From assembly GCA_964510525.1 (NCBI GenBank), contig CAZECE010000063.1:1-26280 (forward strand): a stretch of 26,280 nt of DNA, read 5' to 3'. Below the pieces are notes generated by a model. That model was not told where the DNA came from. It saw only the letters and a list, made by a program, of their open reading frames with translations, and ran no database searches. The stretch comes from CAZECE01 sp964510525. GTDB lineage: Bacteria; Pseudomonadota; Gammaproteobacteria; Pseudomonadales; JANQJO01. Shown here in pieces: positions 1-8,452 of this stretch (position 1 is the first letter of the stretch; every line of letters starts with the position of its first letter). The position numbers and the translations under genes are program-made.

Positions 1-760
1 GTTGAACAGATCTAAGGTCATTGGGATCACCGAGCTTTTGGTTGACGAGTTTGGTTTTAACACCAACCCATTTTGAAATGGCGAAGACTTCACAGCGATG
101 ATCTATCGCTACAAATCCACGCCGATCACCTTTGGCAAGAAGAAATCCTCTTTCTTTAAGAGCATGCTGAAACGCTGAGCGACTATCACTGATCGCCCAA
201 GCCTCTTGGAATGCTTGCTTGATTTGCCGTGGATCTTTGCCAATACGTTTGGCGTGCTGCCATTGAGCAAGAGTGAAATTTGTGGGGGCACGCTGTGCGC
301 TGTTTATAAAGCCGCGCGGCATGTCCCACCCATGCTCAATATAAAGTGATCTGGAAATTTCCTGTAATTTGCGCTTGGTGTGCGGCAAGTGAATGGCGGT
401 CATGGTGTCGGTGTTGATCCGTGACCAAACACAATGAGCATGACGACGGCCATTCTTCTCATGAAAGACTATGGCGCGGGGTTGGTTTTTTAACTGGAGT
501 CTATCTTCCACCTGTTTAATGGCTTTGATGAAATCCTGCGTGGAAACATCTGCATCAATCGGTGGGTTTAAACTGAGCGAGTATAGAAACTGTTTGGCTT
601 TCGTGCCTTTGCTGATGAAATAGGCTTCATCCAGTGCAGATTGCAGATCATCAGCCACAAAGTCGCGCAGCTCATGCACATCCACATGATCGTTTTCTGA
701 GCTGAGAAGGTGGCGCGCAAGATTCCGCGCACCAGCCCGTTGATTACCTTGAAGGATCAT
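1..760 (-). CDS. Relaxase (mobilisation nuclease), N-terminal part, runs off left edge
   Basis: This reading frame is open from an ATG at 760 to the left edge (253 codons). It begins MILQGNQRAGARNLARHLL and carries HEKNGRRHAHCVWSRI at about residues 128-143, the histidine-rich metal-binding motif of relaxases. An N-terminal tyrosine would be expected to nick oriT and stay bound to the DNA for conjugative transfer. The family (relaxase/MobA-VirD2 type, Pfam PF03432) and the opening 'MIL.GNQRGGA..LA.HL' pattern are recognised from memory. The gene starts 2 bp after the stop of the MobC-like gene, so the two probably form one mobilisation operon. The C-terminus is outside the window, so whether the gene is intact cannot be judged. 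Confidence 0.88.
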   Translation of the reverse strand, partial: MILQGNQRAGARNLARHLLSSENDHVDVHELRDFVADDLQSALDEAYFISKGTKAKQFLYSLSLNPPIDADVSTQDFIKAIKQVEDRLQLKNQPRAIVFHEKNGRRHAHCVWSRINTDTMTAIHLPHTKRKLQEISRSLYIEHGWDMPRGFINSAQRAPTNFTLAQWQHAKRIGKDPRQIKQAFQEAWAISDSRSAFQHALKERGFLLAKGDRRGFVAIDHRCEVFAISKWVGVKTKLVNQKLGDPNDLRSVQ

Positions 761-762
761 GG

Positions 763-1215
763 CTAATCTCCATGACCTTTAGGACGTTGCCCCAGAGCAA
801 TCATCAAAGCATCACGCATTGCAATCACAGCCCCACACGCATCTTCCAATTGCTGCTCAATATCCTGACTGACATCCAGCGTGCCGACATTGGCATGTTT
901 GGCCAGTTGATTGAGATTGGAAGACAGGCGCGATTGCCCCAGGGCGGATAAAACAACACTGAGTTGTTTTTCATCAATGCTGGGTTGTCGAGTTGGACGA
1001 CGTTTTTGAACTTTATCGCTCAGCACGATATCTCGAATGAATGTACCAAGGGGCTTGCTGCCAGCCAATTCTTTTAAGTAGATGCGTTCTTCATCGGAAA
1101 ATCGAATCGCAAAGGGCGTTGGTGCTTTTACTTTCTTCTTTGGCTTATCAGCAATACCTGATGCCTTGCCAAATATCGTACTGCAATTACTATATTGTGA
1201 TAATGGAAGGCTCAT
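763..1215 (-). CDS. MobC-like plasmid mobilisation relaxosome protein
   Basis: A 150-residue protein. Its N-terminal half carries a ribbon-helix-helix-like stretch (RFSDEERIYLKELA and following, about residues 38-65). The C-terminal half contains LSSNLNQLAKHANVG and a helical tail, the layout of MobC accessory proteins that help the relaxase open oriT. It sits directly upstream of the relaxase, as expected for a mobC-mobA pair, and its start overlaps the end of the preceding small gene by 4 nt (ATGA), which implies translational coupling. The first 30 residues are low in conserved character and the true start could be further in. The function is inferred from motif and context. Confidence 0.8.
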   Translation of the reverse strand: MSLPLSQYSNCSTIFGKASGIADKPKKKVKAPTPFAIRFSDEERIYLKELAGSKPLGTFIRDIVLSDKVQKRRPTRQPSIDEKQLSVVLSALGQSRLSSNLNQLAKHANVGTLDVSQDIEQQLEDACGAVIAMRDALMIALGQRPKGHGD

Positions 1216-1472
1216 GGTTGCACCTCCGCATCATCATTTAAAATACTTACGATTTCGGGCGCATAACGCTCAAGGTAGTTATTCCACTCAGCCAGCACAT
1301 TAAAAAGCTCAGTGAAATGTTCCGCATTTGGATCAAATTCCGAACAGTTTTGAAATACCTTGTTATTGTCTTCTGCCTCTGCTAAAAATGCTTCACTTAA
1401 GTTTGATAACTGCCTCTCTAGGGGCACCAAGTAAAGCATGAGGGCTCTACCCAATAAACGGGGGATGAGCAT
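1212..1472 (-). CDS. Small unknown protein of the mobilisation operon
   Basis: I do not recognise this 86-residue product. It is mostly helical, with acidic stretches (LAEAEDNNK, ending DDAEVQP) and no clear membrane segment. The case for a real gene is the 4-nt ATGA overlap with the MobC-like gene downstream and its protein-like composition. The start is uncertain: a second in-frame ATG lies 11 codons in, and a 13-bp direct repeat spans the 5' end. It could be an accessory mobilisation protein or a remnant; no function is claimed. Confidence 0.5.
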   Translation of the reverse strand: MLIPRLLGRALMLYLVPLERQLSNLSEAFLAEAEDNNKVFQNCSEFDPNAEHFTELFNVLAEWNNYLERYAPEIVSILNDDAEVQP

Positions 1473-1489
1473 TCATGGCTCTACCCAAT
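1443..1489. repeat. Pair of 13-bp direct repeats (GGCTCTACCCAAT)
   Basis: GGCTCTACCCAAT occurs at 1443-1455 and again at 1477-1489, offset by 34 bp. The first copy lies in the first codons of the small mobilisation gene and the second just upstream of it. The position upstream of a mobilisation operon would fit an oriT-associated or regulator-binding repeat. I saw no accompanying strong inverted repeat, so the role is open. Confidence 0.45.
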
Positions 1490-1511
1490 CCAGCAAAATA
1501 TCTAAAAGCAA

Positions 1512-1724
1512 TTATTGAGTAACCCAACGCCATCTATGAATAGAGCCGTGTAAAGCGTTTTTGCAAATACCCTCTGAATTACGTGGAGCAATTCCAAAAA
1601 ACAGATCGTAAGAATCTCCATAAGAAATTAAGCCTGGTGTACTGGCACCACAATCCTTATTAGGCTCAATACCATTTAAAATTAATCCATTTGGTTGGCC
1701 AGCCCACACAACTGGGGCTTTCAC
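1512..1724 (-). CDS. Possible small unknown protein (doubtful)
   Basis: The frame is open from an ATG at 1805, but its first 27 codons lie antisense to the more convincing plus-strand gene, and their hydrophobic appearance is what the antisense of Lys/Gln codons gives. I therefore place a possible start at the GTG at 1722-1724, giving about 70 residues with KDCGASTPGL and GSIHRWRWVTQ at the end. No family is recognised. It lies between the mobilisation genes and purA and could be a fragment of a mobile-element gene. It may not be expressed. Confidence 0.25.
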   Translation of the reverse strand: MKAPVVWAGQPNGLILNGIEPNKDCGASTPGLISYGDSYDLFFGIAPRNSEGICKNALHGSIHRWRWVTQ

Positions 1725-1736
1725 CAAAGCGATAAA

Positions 1737-2003
1737 ATGAATATGGACCAAATATATAGAGATCAAAGAAAAAACTATGCGAAACTCAAGACACTTAAAA
1801 AGCAACTCCTAGAGGGATGGCATGAGCTAAACACGAAACATAGCAATCAAACAGCCTTTTCAAAACATGATGCTTCACATGCAAACAGAGCGCAATTAGA
1901 ATGGCTTCAACAGATAAAACAAGTTAATAATAAAATTATTCAAGACATCAATGATATGGTGAGTGAGCAGAATGATATCCACTCTCGATACATCGAGACC
2001 TGA
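1737..2003 (+). CDS. Small charged helical protein, unknown
   Basis: This gene encodes 88 residues from the ATG at 1737; a second in-frame ATG follows at 1743. The sequence is rich in Lys, Gln and Asn with heptad-like spacing (YAKLKTLKKQLLEGW; IKQVNNKIIQDINDM), so a coiled coil is likely. It has no signal peptide or membrane segment. Its TGA ends at 2003 and the purA stop begins at 2004 on the other strand, so the two genes abut tail to tail with no room for a terminator. No clear Shine-Dalgarno precedes the start. I do not recognise a family. Confidence 0.45.
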   Translation: MNMDQIYRDQRKNYAKLKTLKKQLLEGWHELNTKHSNQTAFSKHDASHANRAQLEWLQQIKQVNNKIIQDINDMVSEQNDIHSRYIET

Positions 2004-3290
2004 CTACCAAATAGAGCGCATCATTATGGTTTGATTTCGCTCAGCGCCAGTCGAAACGATTGAAACAGGAATGTCCATTTGCTCTTCAATAAAGCGAATA
2101 TAATTTTGTGCCGCTTCTGGTAACTCATTAAATTGATGCACACCGGCCGTGGACTCTTGCCAACCCGGCAGAGTTTCATACACGGGCTCTACCGCACCAA
2201 GCTCACCGGCCAATAAATCACTGACTTCTTCTGATTCTCCATTGCGGTAACCCACACACACTTGAATCTCAGACAGACCATCCAGAACATCCAACTTGGT
2301 TAAACACAGCTTTGTTAACGCATTCAGTACAGCAATGCGTTTCAAGGCCACCAAATCCAACCAACCGCAGCGCCTTGCCCTACCCGTAGTGGCCCCAAAC
2401 TCATGGCCTTTGTCCGCCAAATGCTTACCTATATCATCTTGCAGTTCCGTAGGAAAAGGACCTGATCCAACGCGAGTGGTATAGGCTTTAGTGATACCAA
2501 TCACATCATCAATGTACGTCGGACCAAAACCAGCGCCTGTACACACACTGCCCGCGGTAGTGTTAGAGGAAGTCACATACGGATAGGTTCCATGATCAAT
2601 ATCCAACAAACTGCCTTGCGCACCTTCAAACAACAACGAATGACCCGCACGCCGCTCCGCATCCAAAAACATCGGCACATCCACCAACATTGGAGAGAGC
2701 TGTTTTCCTTGAGCCTCCAAAGTTTCCAATAAGGCCTCAAACGGTATGGGATCCGAATCATAATAGTGTTCTAATAAAAAATTATGGTAAGACAATAATT
2801 TCTGTAGCTGCTCAGCCAATCGAGTCGGCCGCATCAAATCATCAAGCCGCAAACCTCGACGCGCGACTTTATCTTCATAAGCCGGCCCTATACCGCGACC
2901 CGTGGTGCCAATAGCGTCTTTGCCACGCTTTTTTTCACGCGCCTTATCCAAAGCAATATGAGAAGGCAAAATAACCGGGCAAGCTGGGCTTAACTTCAAT
3001 CGCGAACGAACCTCAACCCCTTTATCTTCAAGGTAAGCCATTTCTTCGAGCAGCGCTTCTGGGGAAATGACCACACCGTTGCCAATCACACAGGTCACAT
3101 TGGTTCTTAAGATACCGGAAGGAATCAGATGCAAGACGGTCTTTTCTTCACCGATGACCAGAGTATGACCCGCATTATGGCCACCTTGAAAACGAACCAC
3201 ACAACGGACTTGATCCGTTAATAAGTCAACTAATTTACCTTTACCCTCATCTCCCCACTGAGCGCCCAAAATAACAACGTTCTTACCCAT
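2004..3290 (-). CDS. purA: Adenylosuccinate synthase PurA
   Basis: Full-length (428 residues) adenylosuccinate synthetase, which joins IMP and aspartate using GTP in the first of two steps from IMP to AMP, in the cytoplasm. Visible signatures are the GTP loop GDEGKGK at 13-19, with the catalytic Asp14, and GGHNAGHT at 36-43, with the catalytic His42. Further in come the KAYTTRVGSGPFPTEL segment and TTGRARRCGWLD near the base-recognition region. The length matches the bacterial family. It is the last gene of the miaA-hfq-hflX-hflK-hflC-hisZ-purA run, 37 nt after hisZ, and an AGGA precedes the start. Nothing is odd in the protein. Confidence 0.98.
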   Translation of the reverse strand: MGKNVVILGAQWGDEGKGKLVDLLTDQVRCVVRFQGGHNAGHTLVIGEEKTVLHLIPSGILRTNVTCVIGNGVVISPEALLEEMAYLEDKGVEVRSRLKLSPACPVILPSHIALDKAREKKRGKDAIGTTGRGIGPAYEDKVARRGLRLDDLMRPTRLAEQLQKLLSYHNFLLEHYYDSDPIPFEALLETLEAQGKQLSPMLVDVPMFLDAERRAGHSLLFEGAQGSLLDIDHGTYPYVTSSNTTAGSVCTGAGFGPTYIDDVIGITKAYTTRVGSGPFPTELQDDIGKHLADKGHEFGATTGRARRCGWLDLVALKRIAVLNALTKLCLTKLDVLDGLSEIQVCVGYRNGESEEVSDLLAGELGAVEPVYETLPGWQESTAGVHQFNELPEAAQNYIRFIEEQMDIPVSIVSTGAERNQTIMMRSIW

Positions 3291-3327
3291 AATGTCCTAC
3301 TAATCGTATAAAAATAATTAAATTCAA

Positions 3328-4563
3328 TTACTCTGCCAGCCAAGTAACCTGGTATTGGCCATCGGTATTTTTAATAATCTGACGGTCGCACCCCAAGGCA
3401 TCAGGGACTTCATCGTCCGATAAGCCCAAGATGACTCGCTCCCCCGCCAAACGCAGATCGGATATCAGCGAAAGTGCCGACGTCACTAGCTCAGCAGGCG
3501 CATAGATTGCCATGTTTTTGACCACTTGGCGACCGGAAACTGAGGCCGCTTTTAATAAATCCAAACTAAATCCAATCGCAGGTCGCGCGTTTCCAAACTC
3601 ACGCCCCACTCCGTTGTAACGCCCCCCCATGGCTAGGGCGGCTCCAAAGCTCGGGACATAAGCCGCAAACACCAGGCCTGTGTGGTACTGGAAGCCTCGA
3701 GACTCAGACAAATCAAAAATAAGCCGCTCCTCTGGTAGGCTATCTATAAGACACTGGCTAACGGCTTCCAGCTCATCAAAAGCTGCCATCAGTGCAGGAT
3801 TGAGGGGCGAAATATCGGCTAAAGCCTGCTTAGCCAAGGCAAGCACATCTGCCCTACCATGAAAACGCAACAACGCGCACAGCTGCTTTCCGACCACCTG
3901 ATCAGACCACCCTTGTTGCAACAAATACACTTTGAGGTCAGGCATCGATTTGCGCTGAATGATCTGTAGAAGCTGAGACTTTTGGGTAGCCTTAAGATCC
4001 CCAGAATCACAACCAGCCAAAATAGCATCCAATATACCCACATGGCCCACATCAAGGTGGTAATCATCAATAGCCAACTCATCAAGCGTCGCCATTAACA
4101 ACTGAAGCATTTCTACATCACTGGCCACACCATGGTGACCATACAGTTCAACTCCGGTCTGAATTAGCATTCGTTGATCAGATACGCGCGAAGGGCGCGC
4201 TTGCAAAACCGCATCGCTGTAACACAACCGGGTAACTGTTGATTGCGCTAGGGAATGTGCATCAATCCGGGCAACCTGAGGTGTAATATCAGGTCGCAGG
4301 CCTAATAGTTCACCGTTAGCAACATCCGATAAAACAAAAATTTGCTGTTCTAAATCTTGACCCGCCCCTACTTTCAGCGCTTCCAGTGAATCAATCAACG
4401 GCGGGGAAATCAGCTCATACCCCCACCCACGAAACAGATCCAGTAAGGTACGTCGAAGCAATTCCACCTGCTCCGCCTGATGGGGCAGCAATACCTCAAC
4501 CCCGGCCGGCAAGCGCCACTTGAGTGCTGGCAAAACCTCATAAGAAGGGGTATAGGTACTCAT
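3328..4563 (-). CDS. hisZ: ATP phosphoribosyltransferase regulatory subunit HisZ
   Basis: A 411-residue paralogue of class II histidyl-tRNA synthetase lacking tRNA-charging activity. In the family, HisZ binds the short form of HisG and gives it activity and histidine feedback in the first step of histidine biosynthesis. The HisRS-like core is visible: LRPDITPQVARI at 89-100 (motif 2 region), followed by RLCYSDAVLQARP, and a glycine-rich ALAMGGRYNGVG segment. It lies between hflC (17 nt upstream) and purA, the usual position in this group of gammaproteobacteria. The start has little Shine-Dalgarno sequence, which may mean translational coupling to hflC. Confidence 0.95.
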   Translation of the reverse strand: MSTYTPSYEVLPALKWRLPAGVEVLLPHQAEQVELLRRTLLDLFRGWGYELISPPLIDSLEALKVGAGQDLEQQIFVLSDVANGELLGLRPDITPQVARIDAHSLAQSTVTRLCYSDAVLQARPSRVSDQRMLIQTGVELYGHHGVASDVEMLQLLMATLDELAIDDYHLDVGHVGILDAILAGCDSGDLKATQKSQLLQIIQRKSMPDLKVYLLQQGWSDQVVGKQLCALLRFHGRADVLALAKQALADISPLNPALMAAFDELEAVSQCLIDSLPEERLIFDLSESRGFQYHTGLVFAAYVPSFGAALAMGGRYNGVGREFGNARPAIGFSLDLLKAASVSGRQVVKNMAIYAPAELVTSALSLISDLRLAGERVILGLSDDEVPDALGCDRQIIKNTDGQYQVTWLAE

Positions 4564-4580
4564 AAATTTTGTTTAAATAC

Positions 4581-5456
4581 TTAATCTAAGTTAGTAATGT
4601 AACGGAAGAAATCACTGCTAGGTGATAACAACAACACATCTTGCTTAGATGAAAAGGCCGTCTCATAAGCTTTCAGGCTACGGGTGAAGTCATAAAACTC
4701 AGTATCCCGACCAAAAGCTTTGGCATAGATAGCGGCCGCCTCAGCATCACCAGCACCACGCACTTTCTCCGCTTCTTCATATGCGTTGGCTAAGGTCACT
4801 GTTACTGTACGATCTGCTGCCGCTCGAATCCCTTCAGCGGTTTTACTGCCTGTTGCTCTTTCTAGATCTGCTTTCTTCTTGCGCTCGGCTTGCATGTTCT
4901 TGTAAACAGTTTCAGTAATACTTTCGGGCAACTCAACCTTCTTGACCTTAATATCAACCACTTCAATGCCTAGCTGCTCTTCGGTTTTTTTGGTTATCTC
5001 TGCAGTCAATTCACGGGTCAATTCTTCACGCTTGCCAGACACCACCTCTTCTAAAGAAAGCGCACCAAATTTATCCCTTAGGCCCGCTTCCACTTGAGAG
5101 CCAACTAAATAATGCGCGCGATCCGTCTCGCCACTGGTATCCGTGTAGTATTTTTTGACATCTTTAACACGCCAAATCACATAGGAATCGACATCCACAC
5201 TCACAGGCGCTTCATTATAAAGAACCCTGTATTTCCCCACATCCATATCAAACACTTGGTTACGAGCTTCGAAGCGCCGAATCTCGTGCACAACGGGCAA
5301 CTTAAAACCTAAACCAGGCTGTAAATCGGCCGAGATAACTTCCCCAAAACGCAGCTTAACCCCACGCTCGGATTCTTTAATGGTATACAAAGATTGCTGC
5401 CCAACCAGAACGACAACCGTGAGAACGGATAATATGATGATACTTTTAGGACTCAT
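4581..5456 (-). CDS. hflC: HflC, SPFH-domain modulator of FtsH protease
   Basis: A 291-residue membrane protein with one N-terminal transmembrane helix (about residues 4-20) followed by an SPFH/band-7 domain (LYTIKESERGVKLRFGEV) and a charged coiled coil (AEAAAIYAKAFG region). HflC forms, with HflK, a large periplasm-facing cage around the FtsH protease in the inner membrane and limits degradation of membrane substrates. Its ATG overlaps the hflK TAA by one base (TAATG), typical of translational coupling. It is somewhat shorter than E. coli HflC, but the core is complete. Confidence 0.96.
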   Translation of the reverse strand: MSPKSIIILSVLTVVVLVGQQSLYTIKESERGVKLRFGEVISADLQPGLGFKLPVVHEIRRFEARNQVFDMDVGKYRVLYNEAPVSVDVDSYVIWRVKDVKKYYTDTSGETDRAHYLVGSQVEAGLRDKFGALSLEEVVSGKREELTRELTAEITKKTEEQLGIEVVDIKVKKVELPESITETVYKNMQAERKKKADLERATGSKTAEGIRAAADRTVTVTLANAYEEAEKVRGAGDAEAAAIYAKAFGRDTEFYDFTRSLKAYETAFSSKQDVLLLSPSSDFFRYITNLD

Positions 5457-6619
5457 TACCGACCCTCCCCAAGGCTTCGACCAATTCGACGAACATCTGA
5501 GCGGTTAACCGCCGAATCCAATGTGTTTCTCAATGTATTTGTGGTTGAGTTCAGAGGCATCGATTCTCCTACTCCACCGTTATTTGACATCAATTTATCC
5601 AAAGGTAAATACGTGAGGTTTTGGCCGCCCTCCGTGTCCAGCAATACCTTAGACGTTTTCTGTAGCACATTTTCAATCGACTCTAAGTACAGACGACTGC
5701 GCGTTACTTCAGGCGCTTTACGGTATTCAGACAGTAACTTTTCAAACCGGTCGGCTTCACCACGGGCCTGCGCAATGCGCTGCTCTTTGTAAGCGTTAGC
5801 CTCTTCTTCGAGACGAAGCGCTTGACCTTCTGCATTCGGAATCACCCGATCACGATAGGCTTCCGCTTCACTGACCAGGCGCTCACGATCTTGGCGCGCT
5901 TTCGTCACATCGTCAAAAGCATCCTCCACCGGTGCAGGCGGATCAGCGCGCTCTAAGTTTACTTTGGTTACTAACAAGCCTGTTTCATAGAAATCAAGGT
6001 AACGTTGCAGCATCAACTGAACCTCTGGAGCCACCTGCTCACGACCAAGGTTAATGATGCTCTCCATCTCCATTTCACCCGCCACATGACGCAGAGCGCT
6101 CTCTGTCGCTTGCTTTAGCGCCACTAAGGGGGTGCGAGCCTCTAGAAAGAAGCTCTCAGGGTCTGACACCTTGTACTGGACTTTGATTTCAAGCTCAACG
6201 ATGTCTAAGTCTTTCGTCAAGATGGAAGCTTCGTGCTCTAATGAGCTAACCTGTTGGGTATCCACCTTCATCACTTCGTCTATGATAGGCGGCCGCCAGT
6301 TCAAACCTGGCCCCACAATTTTGTGTTTCTCTCCAAAGCGCAATATCAAAGCCCGCTCGGCTTCGTACACTTTAAAAAAGCCATTACCCACCCAAAAAAC
6401 ACCTGCAATGACCACTAGGATAATCAGCGCGCCAATGCCTCCGGCTCCACCAGCACCATTTGAGTTTCGCCCCGAACCATTACCACCACCAAACCAAGCA
6501 TCGAATTTCTTAGACAGCGTTTTGAATAATTCATCCAAGTCGGGTGGCCCTTGATCCTGACGCCCACCCCCTTTCCATGGATCTTGGTTACGCCCACCGC
6601 CTGAATCATTCCACCCCAT
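5456..6619 (-). CDS. hflK: HflK, SPFH-domain partner of HflC
   Basis: A 387-residue partner of HflC in the FtsH-HflKC complex. The N-terminus is cytosolic and glycine-rich (MGWNDSGGGRNQDPWKGGG), as usual for HflK. Next come a transmembrane helix at about 61-81, an SPFH domain beginning near KVYEAERALILRFGEKH, and a long coiled coil (EAEAYRDRVIPNAEGQALRL). Membership is unambiguous from the tandem hflK-hflC arrangement with one-base overlap. It starts 41 nt after hflX. No abnormal features are seen. Confidence 0.97.
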   Translation of the reverse strand: MGWNDSGGGRNQDPWKGGGRQDQGPPDLDELFKTLSKKFDAWFGGGNGSGRNSNGAGGAGGIGALIILVVIAGVFWVGNGFFKVYEAERALILRFGEKHKIVGPGLNWRPPIIDEVMKVDTQQVSSLEHEASILTKDLDIVELEIKVQYKVSDPESFFLEARTPLVALKQATESALRHVAGEMEMESIINLGREQVAPEVQLMLQRYLDFYETGLLVTKVNLERADPPAPVEDAFDDVTKARQDRERLVSEAEAYRDRVIPNAEGQALRLEEEANAYKEQRIAQARGEADRFEKLLSEYRKAPEVTRSRLYLESIENVLQKTSKVLLDTEGGQNLTYLPLDKLMSNNGGVGESMPLNSTTNTLRNTLDSAVNRSDVRRIGRSLGEGR

Positions 6620-6660
6620 AAAACACCTCTTCTAACATCCCTAAATCAAAAATTTTAAAC

Positions 6661-8112
6661 TCATCCATTGGTCTTAGAATCATTGGTCTTAGAATCATTG
6701 GTCTTACAATCTATAGCTATAGTGGTTAGCTTGAATTTCTGTAACCATCGACGCCAATCTTCTTCCGAGCAAATCACTTCCATCTTCATAGCGTGCTCTG
6801 CAAGACAGTCAGTATGACTTCCATTAAGAGCTGCATTAAGATCTCCATTAGAATCGCCTTCCAAAGACACCAATTTCACGGCCAACAGGCCGGGCATTTT
6901 ACCAAAAATGTCATCAGGGATCTGACCCGACTTAACCGCTCCCTGTTGATACAAAAACGCTCTAAACGCATTCAAATGAGTGGGTATCATAATATGTAAA
7001 TGCTGGAATGTCCCGAGTAAATGGCGACTTAACAAGGATTTAAATGCTTCTAACCCCTCGCCGGTCTTGGCCGAAACATGAGCGGCACTTTTTAAAACAT
7101 CGGGCAGCCCCATCAACACATCGTCAAGATCCTGCGCTTCAAATTGATCAACTTTGTTCAGCACGTTGATCCTGGCCAATTCACCGGCCCCGATATCATC
7201 CAAAACCTTTTCCACTTGCTCAACCTGGTCTTGAAAATCCGGGTTTGAGACATCAATCACATGCACAACCAAATCGGCTTGCACGACTTCTTCCAATGTC
7301 GCATTAAAAGCCTCAATCAGCGTCGTCGGCAAATGACGAATAAAACCCACCGTATCCGCTAATACAGCTTGCCCAACATACGGAAGTGGTAATTGACGCA
7401 ACGTCGGGTCGAGTGTTGCGAACAATTGATCCGCTTGATACACCTCAGCATCCGTCAATCGGTGGAACAACGTGGATTTTCCTGCATTGGTATAGCCCAC
7501 TAAAGCGACACAAGGCACTTGAGCTCTTTGCCGAGCATGACGCCCCAGGTTTCGCTGCTGCTTTACTTTGGCCAGCTTCTTTTTGAGCGATCGAATACGC
7601 ACCCGGATCAAACGTCTATCAGTTTCTAGCTGCGTTTCACCAGGCCCTCGCAACCCAATTCCACCTTTTTGACGCTCCAAATGCGTCCAACCACGAACCA
7701 ACCGAGTTGCCAAATGACTCAGTTGCGCCAACTCGACCTGCAGCTTACCTTCGTATGTACGAGCACGTTGAGCGAAAATATCCAAAATCAACCCGACTCG
7801 ATCAATCACTCGACATTTAAGTGTGTGCTCTAGATTTCGTTGCTGGGATGGAGACAGCACATGATTGAACAGCACGACCTGAGCACACTCGCCCTCAATC
7901 GCCAACTGAACCTCTTCAAGCTTGCCAGCCCCCAAGAACCACCTAGGGTGCGGCGCCGTTCGCTTGCCTACCACGGATGCCGCCGGTTCAACACCCGCGG
8001 AAACAGCCAAAGAAAAAAACTCATCCAAGCCTTCTACGGCATCGGGTTCGGGCAGCTCAATATGAACCAAAACCGCAACCTCACCAGACTGCGGTCTATC
8101 AAATAATTGCAA
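6661..8112 (-). CDS. hflX: HflX, ribosome-associated GTPase
   Basis: A 483-residue GTPase of the HflX family, which binds the 50S subunit and in E. coli splits stalled or heat-damaged ribosomes. The HflX N-terminal domain is followed by the linker GGIGLRGPGETQLE (150-163). G motifs are G1 GYTNAGKS (206-213), G3 DTVG (253-256) and G4 NKVD (319-322). It is longer than E. coli HflX: the C-terminus carries an added domain and ends in a repeat, KTNDSKTNDSKTNG, encoded by three 15-bp tandem units. It lies between hfq and hflK as in other gammaproteobacteria. Confidence 0.96.
   Translation of the reverse strand: MQLFDRPQSGEVAVLVHIELPEPDAVEGLDEFFSLAVSAGVEPAASVVGKRTAPHPRWFLGAGKLEEVQLAIEGECAQVVLFNHVLSPSQQRNLEHTLKCRVIDRVGLILDIFAQRARTYEGKLQVELAQLSHLATRLVRGWTHLERQKGGIGLRGPGETQLETDRRLIRVRIRSLKKKLAKVKQQRNLGRHARQRAQVPCVALVGYTNAGKSTLFHRLTDAEVYQADQLFATLDPTLRQLPLPYVGQAVLADTVGFIRHLPTTLIEAFNATLEEVVQADLVVHVIDVSNPDFQDQVEQVEKVLDDIGAGELARINVLNKVDQFEAQDLDDVLMGLPDVLKSAAHVSAKTGEGLEAFKSLLSRHLLGTFQHLHIMIPTHLNAFRAFLYQQGAVKSGQIPDDIFGKMPGLLAVKLVSLEGDSNGDLNAALNGSHTDCLAEHAMKMEVICSEEDWRRWLQKFKLTTIAIDCKTNDSKTNDSKTNG
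6666..6710. repeat. Three 15-bp tandem repeats at the 3' end of hflX
   Basis: The plus-strand unit CATTGGTCTTAGAAT is repeated at 6666-6680 and 6681-6695, with a one-base variant at 6696-6710. Because 15 is a multiple of three, copy-number change would only lengthen or shorten the HflX C-terminal tail (N-D-S-K-T unit). Confidence 0.9.
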
Positions 8113-8155
8113 AACTAAGCGTTCATCAGCAAAAATGGGTTAACAGATAACAAAA

Positions 8156-8452
8156 TCAGCCGTTACCGTAAGAGTCCATAGGAGGCTGCTGATCCATACC
8201 ATGGTGATCGTGCTGTGCACCACCATTAGAAGAGACGTTTTGTGTACGAGGGTTACGCGCTGGAACAACGGTCGAGATGGCGTGCTTATAAACCATCTGA
8301 CTGACTGTGTTTTTTAATAGCACCACGTATTGATCAAAAGATTCCACCTGGCCTTGAAGTTTAATGCCATTAACCAAAAAAATGGAAACAGGAATACGTT
8401 CTTTTCTTAATGCATTTAAGAAAGGGTCTTGTAAAGAGTGCCCTTTGGACAT
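8156..8452 (-). CDS. hfq: RNA chaperone Hfq
   Basis: A 98-residue Sm-like protein that forms a hexamer and pairs small RNAs with mRNAs. The Sm1 region (LQDPFLNALRKERIPVSIFL, then the VNGIKLQG segment) and the Sm2 motif (YKHAISTVVP) are intact. A disordered tail rich in Asn, Gly, His and Gln follows. A strong GAGGAG ribosome-binding site precedes the start. It sits between miaA and hflX, the standard location. Hfq often controls T3SS expression in other bacteria, and here it is encoded downstream of a T3SS operon on the same strand. Confidence 0.98.
   Translation of the reverse strand: MSKGHSLQDPFLNALRKERIPVSIFLVNGIKLQGQVESFDQYVVLLKNTVSQMVYKHAISTVVPARNPRTQNVSSNGGAQHDHHGMDQQPPMDSYGNG

Noticed and set aside
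6132..6554. Plus-strand 140-residue open frame
   Set aside because: It is antisense to hflK, a certain gene, and has no recognisable features of its own.
6666..6710. Repeat array as a CRISPR
   Set aside because: The units are contiguous 15-bp tandem copies without spacers and lie inside hflX.
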